Origin: Amphiura filiformis
Taxonomy: Eukaryota > Echinodermata > Ophiuroidea > Amphilepidida > Amphiuridae
Direction: 5' to 3'
NCBI RefSeq assembly: GCF_039555335.1
Contig: NC_092629.1
Coordinates: forward strand, 30,997,382 to 31,061,381
DNA: 64,000 bases
The notes under the pieces were generated by a model. The model searched no databases. It was not told where the DNA came from and saw only the letters and a program-made list of their open reading frames with translations. This document shows positions 19,256 through 31,516 of this stretch, one piece after another (positions within the stretch are counted from its first letter, which is position 1; each line of letters starts with the position of its first letter). Made by a program: the position numbers and the translations under genes.

Positions 19256-21410
19256 ACTTATTATGCTAACAATGAAAGTTCATTGACTGTTAGGCTAAGT
19301 AAACGTTACAGGATAATATGTATTCAAATTCTGCCTCAAGGTTCCTGCTTAAGGGATGGGGCCATTTTTAAGCGATCTACAAAAAGTTTATTGATACGTT
19401 CTTTGATTTCTAAAAAAGTAAAAATCGCAGTTTAACAAACGGTTAAAATGAAAGCCATTATTAGGGGGGGGCTAATTATTGTATCAATTTGAAAGGCCTG
19501 ACACCAATATAAACATTTGTTTCGGTGACCCAAGTTCATAGTCACAAACGCTCACGCACTTTTTTACAGATGGCCTAGAATTGCATATTTCGGTTTCAGA
19601 GATTGCCCGAAAAAAGGTTGTATGTTTTTGAAAAGCGTTGCCGCTTGGAATGTAGATAGTTATTGTTGATATTACTGTTCGCGATTTTTATTTATGCACT
19701 CTTTAGCCGACAATTTTCAATGCATTTTACACGATAGAAATGTCGCTTGCATAAATACCGATATTTTTAACAGTATCGGGTTTTTTAGAACCATATCAGA
19801 CTGCAGGTGACGGATAGATTTTAAACTAGAATTAAAAGAATCAGCGTAGGCCCTCTCAAAATTTAGTTTCGAGATATATCGCCTTGTGCAATTTTGGACA
19901 GCTTTTTGGCTGTTTTTTATAACAAGGAAATGTTTTACTTACCCCAAACTTCTCACGTAGTCCTTACTCAATGTCCGTTGCTGTTTGGTATTATTCCAGT
20001 AATCCGATTTTAGTTATTTAATTACATTTTAGCACAAGTTTGCACACCGAACGGTGTGCTATATTCCCAAAACTGATAATGGCGTCAGGCTCGCCTTATT
20101 TCAAACCAAGTCGTAGATGTGTTTTTTATATTGGCAATTCAAACCTACGACAGATTTGGTGGTTTGCAATAGGCGATACCATTTTCCACGATTTTATGAT
20201 ATCCAGCTATACAGTCACCTACCTGGACAACTGATTCTTTAGAAATGCTTAGTCGCGCTAAAAGTCGATCGATACATGTTAAAATCAGCACAATTCAGAG
20301 ATACACCTTTTTATGAAATTAATTGTCTCGGTCAAATATAAAGCAATGTTTTTTTTCTTCAGTAATGTCAGTTAAAAACTTGGTGCTTGGATATATATTT
20401 TTTTTTTAAATCCTGGTATTAAAATTAAGCATCAAATTGTGTCTTTTAGTGTGATACTTTTGATTTTTATAGGGCTTGAGTTCGCCTGCGAGCTTTTTAC
20501 GGAATTGGTTTTTTAGCGTATCAAACTAATATAGTTTGCTAAAGAAAGATATTTCCACCTCTGTAACGCACATCGTGTGGGTCTATATATTATAATTTTG
20601 TCAGAATTTCCGTTTTTATTTTACCTTTTTCCCTTCGTGCTCCGAAAATGTCAAACTCAGTACTTTTTATCTCGTGAGCAACCAGCAGAAATAGTCGATG
20701 TTTTCATTGTTGTCATCCAGGGCAATTTTCCATTGAAAAGCAAATATTGCCCGACCAGCGATTTAGTAGCCCAAATCCCCAACTGGGTTTTCTGGTAAAT
20801 GAGGAGAATTTAAAAAATTTGCTCCCGTGATAGCCTGCAATTTCAATTTATATGGATTCCATGATTATGAAAACCATTTTGTCTGTCTGTTTGTATGTTT
20901 ACCTAGGTTAGTCCGTATTTTTCTCTTAAAAGAGACGCACGCTTGAGGTCCATGGGAAAATCCACGGTCCAAACCTAGAAAAATTAGCATGTTATTATAC
21001 GGGATTTTAATCTTCTGTCCCTCCTATCTCCAGGTGAATTTTATATGACCTACCTCCCTGCCCCCCATCGCGGGTTGCCATTTTCATTACACCCTTCAGA
21101 CTTGTGTTCGGGTTTGTTTTTAATTTGACATGTAGGCGTATACCTAAATGTATAGCTATGCTATATATTATTATGTAACATCATGTACATGTAGGCCTAT
21201 GGGGTGGGGTGGGTGCAGAGGTGTGTGAGGTGGGTAGTGGGGGTGTATGTAGGTAAACTTAGGGGTGGTAGTCAACACACTTTAACCATGACTTCCAATG
21301 CAAGGCTTATTGTTGCCACACATGTTTTTTCCCTTAAGGTTATTTAATAGGTTTTTATAAACGTCCATGTTTAACCTGGTATTGTTTTAGCTGCTTCATT
21401 AAATAATTGC

Positions 21411-21448
21411 TTGAACAGGTTTTTGTTAAAAAACAAAAACCTGTTTAA
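21411..21448. repeat. Hairpin at the LINE 3' end (copy B)
   Basis: The same stem as 11799-11836. Confidence 0.55.
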
Positions 21449-21648
21449 GTTAATAATGATAATGAATGGTTCTTATAAGGCACAATCTCTGATGAGGAAC
21501 TCAAAGCGCGTAAAGCACGAAATTTACAAACAGACATAAAAACAATCAATTTATAAAGATTGGTTTTAAGCTGGCGTTTAAATAACGAAAGTCTGGGAGC
21601 GTTACGAAGGTTATTTGGAAGTGTGTTCCAAACAGTTTGTTTGATCAT
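21445..21648 (-). mobile_element. 3'-terminal LINE fragment (copy B)
   Basis: The same C-terminal RT tail (TVWNTLPNNLRN) as 11833-12036, identical at protein level. Confidence 0.65.
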
Positions 21649-21839
21649 AAAACATACAGCGTAATATTATGTTTTGTAAAAGAAAGTTTTGTTAAAATAT
21701 TGCCCAATTGCATGTAAGATTGTCGGGCAAAAGTTGTTTTGAGGAGAAGCAAATTTCAACACATTGGTCCGATGATCAAATCAAATACTTAATCACTCAC
21801 GTGATGAAAGATCCTCATCGTGCTGTAAACATGATCAGT

Positions 21840-22176
21840 CAGTGGCGTACTAGCTGCCGGGGGCAGGGGGGCAATTGCCCCCTGGCAAAATTTGCCTATT
21901 TGGGCCCCCGCCCCCTAGTGCAAGGAAAAAAGAGGAAAAGGAGGGCAAAAGAAGAAAAAGAGAGGGAGAGAGAGGGGAAGAGAGGGAGAAGAGGGGCAGA
22001 GAGATGGAGAATCCATACGATATGCAATACCATACGATTATATTCAATAAGCCTGGCAAAATTGTCTATTTGGGCCCCCGCCCTCTCCCCCAAGTGCAGG
22101 GAAATTTGGTGGATTTGGGCCACCGCCCATACAGGCTTTAATTGCCCCCCTTGGAAAAAATCCCAGCTACGCGCTG
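21840..22176. mobile_element. hAT-type MITE with 8-bp target duplication (copy B)
   Basis: The same element as 12209-12536, flanked by TGATCAGT at 21832-21839 and 22177-22184. It is 9 bp longer because of purine-tract indels. Confidence 0.85.
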
Positions 22177-22961
22177 TGATCAGTTGGAGCGCTATTAGGC
22201 CTGGGAATTTCGTTGCCGAAGTTCTGGCAACACTGTACCCATGCCGGTATTCCTATTAAACCCAGGGATATCGATCCACAATGGCAATGCTAGTATCAGC
22301 CTTCACGCGTTGATTTTGAAAAATTTTGCAGGCGGGAGTAAAAAGTGGTGAAATGAAACGGAAATTTGACAAAACTATGATATATCGCTCACGGTGATGT
22401 GCGTTAGAAAGTTGGGAAAAATCCTTCATTAGCGAACTATATTACTTTGAAAAGCTAAAAGGTTGATCCAAAAAAAGGCTCGCGGGCAGAGTTTAAGCCT
22501 ATCAAAATCGAAAATCTTACACGAAATGACTGAATTTCACGCCTAAGTTTAACACTAGGATTTGAAAAAAAATACAGTATCAAGCGCTACAATTTGACTT
22601 GACATTTACTGAAAAAATTAAAATGATTGCTTTTTATTTGGCCGAGAAAATTAATTTTACATTGAAAAGGTGCAACTCAAAATTTAGCTCATTTCAACAC
22701 CAAATTCGATCGTTTGTATTGCCTCATTAAATGACTGAGTGAGCCTTGCAGAACAAAAGAATCGGTTGTCCAGGTAGGTGACTGTATATAGGCCTAGTAT
22801 TTCATTTGATTACACTGAACATGGACATGATGAAGCTAAATCTCTACAGCCATCATGCACTGATCATTATTTTGCAGACCCTGCCTTTCGCATCGGTTCC
22901 ACATGTAGTAGTCCTAAGCACCACATTAGATTATGTTAACAAAAAATATTTATAAAATATG

Positions 22962-23363
22962 CAGGGCCGGATTTACCATTGGGTCAGATGGATCAGGGCC
23001 CAGGGCCCAGGGCCCCCGAAATCTAGGGGCCCCAATTTGGCATGTGCATGTTTCTTTTTAGCCTGAATACACCATATTTTGCACCAAAATATGCTAACAT
23101 TACAAATTTTACGCTTCGCGCCCACTGGCCTTTTATAATTATAACAAAATTCACCTTCATTTTGGGCTAAAATTGTCTGAAATCGAAATGTTTCTCGCGC
23201 TTCTTGCGCAAATGTCTTAGTAAAACCCATCTTGTTGTAGGCCCCTCCTTATTTGTAAACCAAAACTTGGTCACTTGATTGCACATGCCTTCTCCACGGT
23301 GAGTTTGGGGGCCTCCGAATTTTGGCCTGGCCCAGGGCCCCAAAAAAGGTAAATCCGGCCCTG
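22962..23363. mobile_element. hAT-type MITE, GGCCGGATT ends (copy B)
   Basis: The same element as 13323-13725, with ends CAGGGCCGGATTTACC and GGTAAATCCGGCCCTG that match each other better here. Confidence 0.8.
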
Positions 23364-25242
23364 AAAATATATATACAAAATTAAATTCATGTTAGATTTA
23401 TATAGCGCTATGAATCAACTAGGCCGGTTGCAGCCGAACACACGGCGCCCACCTATCCGCTGCTAAGATTGTAACATCATCACCAATATTATTACAATAT
23501 GGAATTTTGAGCGCTATGAATGAGCAAGAGCCGCCTCCTGTGTGAAATCTGCTATGGGAGATTTGATGATCAGATCTAGAGCAACACCTGTGTTGATTCA
23601 ATTCAATGCCTCTCTTTTATCTATTGACCTCAAATAAAAGGATTCGAACCATTATAAATAGCGTCCCTGACCTAATGTGACACATATTTAATGAGGCGAA
23701 AAGGAATTGGTCTGGAATATATGCTTGACTGAACTCAATGCGATCAGTACACTGTCCTATGCCTTATTGTGATGAGGCGGGAGTTTTAAAAACACGGCCC
23801 CTGAACATAACATAAAGCCCGAACATATTTCCAGACAAGGAACAATAGCCATAATACAGACAAACTGTCTGGCAATGACGTCACAATAGTCTATAGTATG
23901 ATCAGTACAAAATAGTCTGTGATCGTCTACAGTATAATCAGTACTAAAAGTCCAGAGCGATTTTTCATTTATTTTCTAAAATTAAAAGAACCACTTTTCA
24001 GCGGGAATTTTTGTAAGTTGCACAGCTGAAGTTGTGAAAGGGTTGAAAGACTACAATATTACGGCATAAACAAGAATATGTTTGTTTGGTCTTTATTCCT
24101 ATAGGCACATCCCTTAAATTGTGTTCAAGAATCAACTAAGATTTATTTGGCCCACCTTTTGCCAGTAAATAGGCTGTCATGAATTATCCAGTGTATTTTT
24201 ATTATACGTGCCCGGTCTTATCACTTGGTACACAATAGCTCACCAATCTGAAAGCCTGCTTTAATCACAATGGTCAGAATTAAATAGCCAAAATGATTAG
24301 ACAAATAGGCTACACTGTCCATACACTGAGTACAGTCTCATTGCAAGATCATAGGCTAAGTACCGTAGTCCTTGTCATTTGAGGTACGTAAAACATACTC
24401 ATTATGATCGATGCGAATTATAGAAACAGTTCAAACAATAAAATAACTACACCTTTATCTTGACACTTCCTCATTTGTTCGCCCTGTTCCTTTTTAAAGG
24501 AATTTTTATTTGTTTATTGGGGGTCAATTGCTGCTATTTGATTTGATCTGATTTGATTTCTTCCAGCACATCAACAGAGTAACAAGCTACACTTATAAAC
24601 ATTCATGTATATAAAAGCAATTTTACAAAGTAAAAACAACTTTTCTAGGCATTGCTGACGTGTTGCCTTCGGGAAAGATAGTTTCCCATTACTGAACATG
24701 TTCCCCATTATAGTGCAGCAAACCTTTGACGAGCGCGACTACCGTGATGTTGCAAATTCGGAGCTAACAACGCGTACGGCGCACAGTTCATTCATACATT
24801 TCCAATTGGCAAATTTTAATATGGTTTGTATATCAATCATCACAACACTCGTAAATAAACTGTGTTCAACCTTGATTGACAGATATGGTCAGACGCAAGC
24901 TAGATGATCTTTGATTATAATAACAGGCATTCTAGGCATTCTAAACATTTAACGTAGTCTTATTTAACTTTCGTCCTGTAACAACGCCCAACTCTACCTC
25001 ACTACCTCCAGTCAGCGCCACTTTGAATTTCAGCGTGTTGTGCGTCAGTTTAGAATCACTAGGTGCGTGTATATTATTTTATGCGCGCGATCAAAGTGGC
25101 GCATATGTACACGCAAGAAATATCGCTAAGCTATTTACGCAGCACACGCTTAACTTTTTAAAGTGTTTATAAACAACAACTTCAGTAACTTGTACAATAG
25201 AATATAAACAGAAATATTACATGTATGCGATAATCAAGAGTT
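23364..25242. other. Non-coding repeat-rich spacer (copy B)
   Basis: Counterpart of 13726-15598. Nothing coding is seen. Confidence 0.4.
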
Positions 25243-25269
25243 AGTGATCACCTTTTAAAGGTGATCACT
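25243..25269. repeat. Perfect 27-bp palindrome at the LINE 3' end (copy B)
   Basis: AGTGATCACCTTT, a central T, and AAAGGTGATCACT form a perfect palindrome. Confidence 0.65.
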
Positions 25270-27245
25270 AAAATGATTATAATAATACCAGTTTTGAATT
25301 TGGAGATGCAATTTGATTCTTTGACCTCCTTTGGTAAGCTATTCCACAGCCTAGAGCCAAGTGACAAAACATTATTCAGTCGATGGACCTCAGCCCGATA
25401 ATCATTTTTACCTCTTGTATCATAATTGTGGATAGACTTCATATTGATGAAAATATTATCAAAAGATCTTGGTAATAGACACCTGTGGTATTTGTACATA
25501 AATAGACCCAATTCCTTATTATAAAGTTGATACACATCAAGAATATTAAATTTTGCAAACAATGGCTTTGTATGACACAAATAGGAGCTGTTAGAGATGA
25601 CCCTTACAGCTCTTTTTTTTGATGCTTTACAATTCTTTACAATTCTTTCCAAAATATTTTATTGGCATTGCCCCACAATATTATACCGTAAGTTAAGAAT
25701 GGTAAGATAAGGGTACAGAACAACTGGTACATGTCGGGTTTTGGTAAGAAAGGTTTGAGTTTGTTTAGTACACCAATATTCTTACAGCACGTCTTACATA
25801 TACTAATTATATGCGACCTCCATGTGAGGTCATGATCTAGAGTAATACCAAGAAATTTTGCATCATATACACGTGTCAACTTACATCCATCAATATTATA
25901 TTTGATAAGCATTGGTAATATCATTGGTCTGATGAGGTGTTCCAAAGAACATAAGATTTGTCTTTAAAGACAGTTTGTTACATTTGAACCAATTTACAAC
26001 CTCTTTTTAACTCTCCATTCATAGTATCACATAATTTTTGTATATTACTATCAGAGTCATCAGCAAACAGTATAAATGATAAAAGTGTTGATGTGTTACA
26101 TATCATTCATATATATAAAAAAGAAGAGGACCAAGGATAGACCCTTGTGGCACTCCACAAAGTACATTTTCATAGGATGATTGAGCACTGTGACAGGTAG
26201 TTTTCAAACCATTTATGAGATACACCACGAAAGCCATAATGATATAGTTTGTGTAATAAAATTTCATGGTTGATGGTATCAAAAGCTTTCGATAAATCCA
26301 TAAAAATACCAGCAGTGTACATATTATCATCAATAGCATTTTTAATAAATAATAAAATCCAATACCGCCATATATGTTGATATTTGCTTTTTTTAAGGTA
26401 TCTGGTACAATTCCATCTGAGAGTGACTTATTGAATATTAATTTCAACGGATACACAATCTCAGCTGCAACCAATTTTACTAAGTCAGATTTTACAAGGT
26501 CATGACCCGGGCTTTTCTGATACCCAGTTTTTTGATGATTTTCAAGATTTCATTTTCATCTGTTGGTTGGAAAAAACATGTAGAGTTACAACTATTAGCT
26601 AGGTACTGGTTAAAATCTTTACCTTGATGTTTGATTGTTCCAGCTAATGTTGGACCAATGCTGGCAAAAACTCATTAAAATTGTTTGCAATTTCTTTAGG
26701 CTCAGTATAGGTCTTATTGTTAATTACAAACTTCTGACATTGTACCTTTTTTGGACATCTGAGTATTGAGTTCAGAATTTTCCAGGTATTCCTCATGTTG
26801 TATCATTCTTTATCCAGTTGAGAACTGCAGTAGTTTTGTTTTGCTCTCCTTAATAAGGAGTTTAATCTGTTTCGATACACCTTAATACGTTAGTTTTAGT
26901 AGGTTTTTGCATAGATTTCTTTTATACAATCTGTTCTTCCTGCGTATACATTTCAACAATTAGTAGGTTATCCAAGATGCCTTTGGCGTCTTGTTTTTAG
27001 CGTTATGTTTTTAAGCACTTTTTTTGGATACATTCTTCAAACACTTCTTGGAATTTATCTATAAAATTGTTGTATGATACATTAGGATACCAGAGGATTG
27101 CTTAGCATAATTGTTGGTAAATATTCTACCAATAAGAGTTGCTGACTTACGTGTAATCCTAGTTGGCTTGATGATACTCGGATACAAGGAATATGAAGAC
27201 AAAATATCTACAAATTCGGCCAGTTGATTCATGAACGTCATTATT
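25246..27245 (-). mobile_element. Decayed non-LTR retrotransposon (copy B)
   Basis: The same LINE as 15600-17600, with the C terminus slightly more complete (LGSRLWNSLPKEVKESN at about 25.33 kb). The RT motifs CGVPQGSILGPLLF and LFADDSDS are present but in broken frames. Confidence 0.85.
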
Positions 27246-27295
27246 TAACAGGTTTATATTAAAGTCACCCATTATATACAGAAGCTTATTTTCTT

Positions 27296-27545
27296 CGGGG
27301 TAAGGAAAAAGTCCTTACCAGCTAATTTTTGGAGATAAGGAAATAAATCCTTACCAATTTTTCTTACCTGTCACTTTATAGCCAATAGGGGGCGTATTTG
27401 TCAAAATAATTTGAGGTAAGAAAATAAATGTTACCAGCTAGTTTTCCTTACCTGTAAAAATATCGAGGTAAGAAAATAAAACCTTACCAATTTTCCTTAC
27501 CTGTTCAATGTTTTCTTCATAAATCCTTACCAAAAACCTCACCTT
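27296..27545. repeat. CCTTACC/GGTAAG repeat cluster (copy B)
   Basis: Counterpart of 17640-17880. Confidence 0.5.
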
Positions 27546-27577
27546 TTTACTTTGACCCTAAATCGTGCCATAGCTGT

Positions 27578-27701
27578 ATCAAAAATGTTTTTTTAAGGTT
27601 ATGAAAACGTTTTATACTCTTCATATACCCTTTATATAACCCGACATTTCTGACAACCTTTTATAACCTTTTGATGTCGAAAACGTTTTGTGTTTGCTGG
27701 G
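27578..27701. mobile_element. Half copy of the CAGCAAACAC MITE family (copy B)
   Basis: Counterpart of 17930-18054, ending GTGTTTGCTGGG. Confidence 0.6.
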
Positions 27702-27773
27702 GTATTTACCATCATATAATGCTCATATCTATATAAAAGTACTATATAAAAGTACTAGACTTGAGTCCTGTTT

Positions 27774-28050
27774 GTTAGGGACAGTATGTGTGTCTCAGTG
27801 GCTAGAGCGCTTGCACCGTAATCGAGACGGCTAGGGTTCGATACCTAGCTAGACAGGTATGTCTGGAAATTTTTCTCTAGTAAATCGGCCTATCCATGTT
27901 TGTTTCCATTGTAATTTTATCTTTAATTTTGCTAGTGTGCAATGTGTGATTTTTCTTTCCCTGTACATAAAAGATAATACACCCTTCATATTTCCCTGAA
28001 AAATAAATTGAATTGAATTGAATTGAATTGAATTGAATTGAATTGAATTC
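27774..28050 (+). mobile_element. tRNA-derived SINE with (ATTGA)n tail (copy B)
   Basis: Counterpart of 18130-18388 with the same A and B boxes. The pentamer tail has about eight units rather than five, a length polymorphism between the copies. Confidence 0.7.
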
Positions 28051-28051
28051 T

Positions 28052-29497
28052 GGCTATTCACAATAAGGGCGCCGCCAGCGGTTTGCGATGTAATCGTGAT
28101 GTATCATGGGAAAAGGTCGACATCCAAGTCCGGGCAATACGAATATTACCATGCTATTACATAGGAACACGTGACAATATTTTTTAGTATTACACGCAAA
28201 TCGATAGAGAAAAGGAGACTTTAATAGAACAAATATAAAGTCATTATGTGTCTGGGAAACAAGCTTACACAAGTTGTCGATTTACCAACAAGAGAGGGTG
28301 CTATTTTAGATCTGATCATTTCTGACTTTTCGGAGTTGTACAAGCGCCCGAGTGTTAGATCTCCCATTGGTCGAAGCGACCACAACTGTGTCAGCTGGTT
28401 TCCCATTCAGTCTAAACCTATCAATACTATACAGTCCAGGACAATCCAACCAATTAAGGACTCTAATCTCAGAGCTTTCGGTCTGTGGATTCAGAACCAG
28501 ACCTGGACTGAAGTGTATGACATAAATGATGTACAATCCAAGGAAAATGCCTTCTATCACATTCTAATGGGGGCATTGACACATTCCTTCCATCCAAGAC
28601 TGTCAAGTTACACTCTCGTGACAAACCTTGGATGACGGATCGTGTTAAGGCCCTCATTGGTCTGAGACAGAGGGCTTTTGCTGATGGAAACAAGTATGCT
28701 AGAAATAAGCTCAGAAATAAAGTGATCCGAGAAATTACTCATAATCAGGTGGCCCAGCTTGAGAAAATTCAGAGACGTGTTTGCAAATACATCCTTGGTA
28801 GAAAGTATACTACCTATGCAGATTCCTTAGCTACCCTTGAACTTCATTCGTTGTCTGAGAGGAGACAAAACATCTGCAAGGAATTTGCCCTGAAAGCAAG
28901 CACGTCTGTGAGGTTCTCACACTGGTTTCCACCTAGTAAGTATCACTCCCACATGACTCTTAGAAGACAACCAAAATTTGACTCTTTTAGGTCTAGGACC
29001 AACAGATTTCAATACAGTCCCCTACCATTTCTCACCAACATCCTAAAAGCAATGTAATTTGCTTTTATTGCCAGTCATTTTTTGATATTGTTCCAAATCC
29101 AGTCAAGTGCAATTATAATGTGTTCTTATTTATTTGTATGTTTTTTAATGTTTGAGTTTTTTAATTATAAATGTATGTATTTTTCATAATGCTATTTTTA
29201 ATGTAAATGTCATGCAATTCAGCCGTTGGCTGCTATGTGATTTCTAATAAAATATACAATATACAATATACAATATAAAAATTAATTGTGCACATTTCAA
29301 ATCACATTATTAAGTATTATTGAGTATCGATTCGCGTGTAACACCTTTATTTTGACAAACTCAAAAAATATATTATCACGTGTTCCTATGTAATAGCATG
29401 GTAATATTCGTATTGCGCGGACTTGGATGTCGACCTTTGCCCATGATACATCACGATTACATCGCAAACCGCTGGCGGCGCCCTTATTGTGAATAGC
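28052..29497. mobile_element. Palindromic MITE split by a LINE insertion
   Basis: The left arm 28052-28207 (GGCTATTCACAATAAGGGCG ... ACACGCAAATCGATAG) matches in reverse complement the right arm 29325-29497 (TATCGATTCGCGTGT ... CGCCCTTATTGTGAATAGC). About 1.1 kb of LINE sequence lies between the arms. The arms are about 90% alike, so the palindrome predates or accompanies the LINE insertion. Confidence 0.65.
28206..29285 (+). mobile_element. Internally deleted LINE: endonuclease end joined to RT C terminus
   Basis: After GDFN at about 28206 a 2-bp insertion relative to copy A (TATGTGTCTGG) shifts the frame. The next frame shows VVDLPTREGAILDLIIS, GRSDHNCVSW, MTDRVKALIGLRQRAFADGN and NKLRNKVIREI. 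It then jumps directly to QLEKIQRRVCKYILG and LHSLSERRQNICKEF, the C-terminal part of LINE RT. The whole palm domain with its catalytic DD is missing without a visible scar. The 3' end is a tandem tail of ATATACA units at about 29252-29280. The derivative cannot reverse-transcribe itself, though it may have been mobilised in trans. Confidence 0.75.
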
Positions 29498-30118
29498 GAG
29501 TATTGAATTAAATTAAATTAAAAAAAGGGTTGGTTTGACGCATTCCCTAGCTTCAATCAAATCAGGAAAAACATACACGAACCCAGCAGTATTGTACAAT
29601 ACAACGTGTACTTATATTCAATTTGACATTTATTAACCGGCATTTAAAATTGTGATTAGATTAATACCCAATTTAAGGTCAAGTTCAAGTTGACAGAAAA
29701 TCAAATTAAGTGCTATTAAAACCCAGTAAATACAGTTTTGTTCGTCTATGTCTAACGGGTGAATAGAAAACGTTTAAATATCGAATCACATGAAGTTTAC
29801 TGTAAAAAGAACTGCCCACGACCCTTAATTGGTTAGTAGAAGTTGTTTTGCGCAAAAAAAAAATGAACGCCGATTCATCTGGTCCCGAACGGAGAAAAGA
29901 AAAGCAAAAAACTGCGAGCGCGTAGCGCAAAGCCCTAAACGGGTGGGGTCTAGGGGTCCGCCTTAGGGCCCCTGGTGGGGTCCAGGGGCAACGGCATGGG
30001 AATAAGAAATACTGCTCAATGACGTCTTTTTCTGCGATGCTATAGGGAAGACCGGGGAGTGTCCGCCCTCGGGGTAAGTCCGCACATCACGTGTTTCTGA
30101 TCTTGTGACTGGTGGGAA
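29498..30118. other. Non-coding spacer with GC-rich island
   Basis: A short AAATT repeat occurs at about 29507-29522. At 29915-29995 GAGCGCGTAGCGCAAAG and repeated GGGGTCCAGGGG / GGGCCCCTGG strings form a GC-rich palindromic patch that looks like a repeat-element end. The string CGGGGAGTGTCCGCC at about 30055 may be the left end of an element whose right end (TTACTCCCCG) lies at about 31125. No gene. Confidence 0.35.
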
Positions 30119-30811
30119 CCCAGCAAACACAAAACGTTTTCGACATCATTCGCAAAAGCTTATAAAAGGTTGTCAGAAAACGTTTAAATGTCGGGTTATA
30201 TAAAGGGTATATTAAGAGTATAAAACGTTTTCATAACCTTAAAAAACATTTTTTGATAATCTACTGCTCAGCAAACAAAAACGTTTTACAGAAAACGTTT
30301 AAATGTCGGGTTATATAAAGGGTATAAAAACGTTTTAATAACATTCCAAAAACATTCTTGAAAACTTGATACAAAACATTCTAGACAGAATGTTATTTTG
30401 GGGTTGAACAAATATTTTGCGAAAAATGTTTGCCCAAAATATTTTCAATAACGTTTTAAAAACGTTTTCATGACCTTTATATAACCCGACATTTAAATGT
30501 TATTAAAAGGTTTTGAAAAAAACATTTTAAGAACATTTCTGTGTTTACTGGGTTCAAATATTTTAACATAATGTTATTTAAGTATTGACACAATATTTGG
30601 CAAAAAAAAAAAAAAAAATAGTTTACAATAACATTTTTTGAAAACATTTAAAAATATTGTTGTAGTGTGTTTTCATACAAAACGTTTTAAAACGTTATCA
30701 TGACCTTTATATAACCCGACATTTTAATGTTATTAAAACGTTTTTACCTAAACCAAAAGCCAAAATATAACTTATTTAAAACGTTTTTAAAACGTTTTTG
30801 TGTTTGCTGGG
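30119..30811. mobile_element. MITE of the CAGCAAACAC family, about 690 bp
   Basis: The ends are CCCAGCAAACACAAAACG and CGTTTTTGTGTTTGCTGGG. The interior carries many AAAACGTTTT palindromes and four copies of AACCCGACATTT or its complement, with TATATAAAGGG between them. Half copies are at 17930, 27578 and 42345. No transposase. Confidence 0.7.
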
Positions 30812-31435
30812 AAAGTACCATGATGATATAATTAGCTGGCACACGTCATAGCTAAGTACCCAAGAAAACAAGACAGTCCAAGATATCTAGGCACAGTTAT
30901 TATTGTTAAAAAACGTTTCCGAGTCAAGGAAGTTAACCTTTTGTTATTAGCAATGTTGCAGTAATCTCAAGAACGGTTTTCGTTCTTATATTCATTCGGA
31001 ACGTAAATATTTTGCTCAACATATTATGCAATTAAAATATCGACATTTTTTGTTTAGTAGGCATAACACAAGATAAAGGAAAAAAGTGTCGTCGGGGCAA
31101 GTCCGGGTGAGTTACTCCCCGAGTCATTATTATATCACTGATGTTATATTATTTTAAATTACTTTGATACATCAACAGGTTATTAGAAGGAGTTATCGGT
31201 ACCTAACCGGGCACCGATAGTGCATCGGCCCAAATAAGACGTACTGTCTTAACATTTGAAATATTATATTACGTTATCGTACTGTCTATTTCATAGTGCA
31301 CAGTCAGTGTCCCAAAATACAGCATAAATTGTTTTCAATGACGCTTTCCCGTCTTAAGGATACGATACATGATTTTCCGACAAGTGACTCATTTCGGAAT
31401 GCGATCATGAATTTTGAAGAAAAAAAGTTTCCACA
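30812..31435. other. Non-coding spacer
   Basis: No gene. GTCGTCGGGGCAAGTCCGGG and TTACTCCCCG at 31088-31127 may be the right end of an outer element beginning near 30054 with CGGGGAGTGTCC, which would make the 30119 MITE a nested insertion. Support is weak. Confidence 0.3.
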
Positions 31436-31516
31436 GGCTTCGTTGCGACTCGAACCAGCGATTCTAAACTTCCTTCGATTACGCGGCTAGCGCTTTACCG
31501 CTCGGCCACCGTGGCA
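31436..31516 (-). ncRNA. tRNA-like sequence (tRNA pseudogene or SINE head)
   Basis: The minus strand reads TGGCCGAGCGGTAAAGCGC (A-box region, as in class II tRNAs) and GGTTCGAGTC (B box) about 38 bases apart. A 6-bp outer stem CCACGG/CTGTGG is possible. The anticodon arm and variable arm are not regular, so a functional tRNA is unlikely. Confidence 0.5.

Larger units (their letters stand above)
20212..22784. mobile_element. Old DNA transposon with long inverted arms (copy B)
   Basis: The other copy of the 10607-13145 element, with the same CAGTCACCTACC ends and TA flanks. Confidence 0.6.
19256..28711 (+). repeat. Copy B of the 9.4-kb near-identical duplication, starts at the gap
   Basis: It matches 9621-19055. 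Differences include an insertion AGGGGGGGGCTAATT at about 19463, a deletion of about 45 bp near 19789, an extra AAAACATACAGCGTAAT near 21650 and a longer ATTGA tail. They are of the kind expected between two haplotypes of a highly heterozygous animal. Confidence 0.9.

Noticed and set aside
18975-19286. Open frame running across the N gap
   Set aside because: It is an artefact of undetermined bases. The real sequence there is LINE linker, as copy B shows.
21708-22259. 183-codon open frame in copy B
   Set aside because: It spans the hAT MITE and its purine tract, has no domain, and is broken in copy A.
9621-28711. Genuine recent segmental duplication
   Set aside because: Both inner borders fall exactly on the N gap, which a biological duplication would not explain. 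Kept only as an alternative to be tested by read depth.
31436-31516. Functional tRNA gene
   Set aside because: A and B boxes are present, but no regular anticodon arm or 7-bp acceptor stem can be formed.
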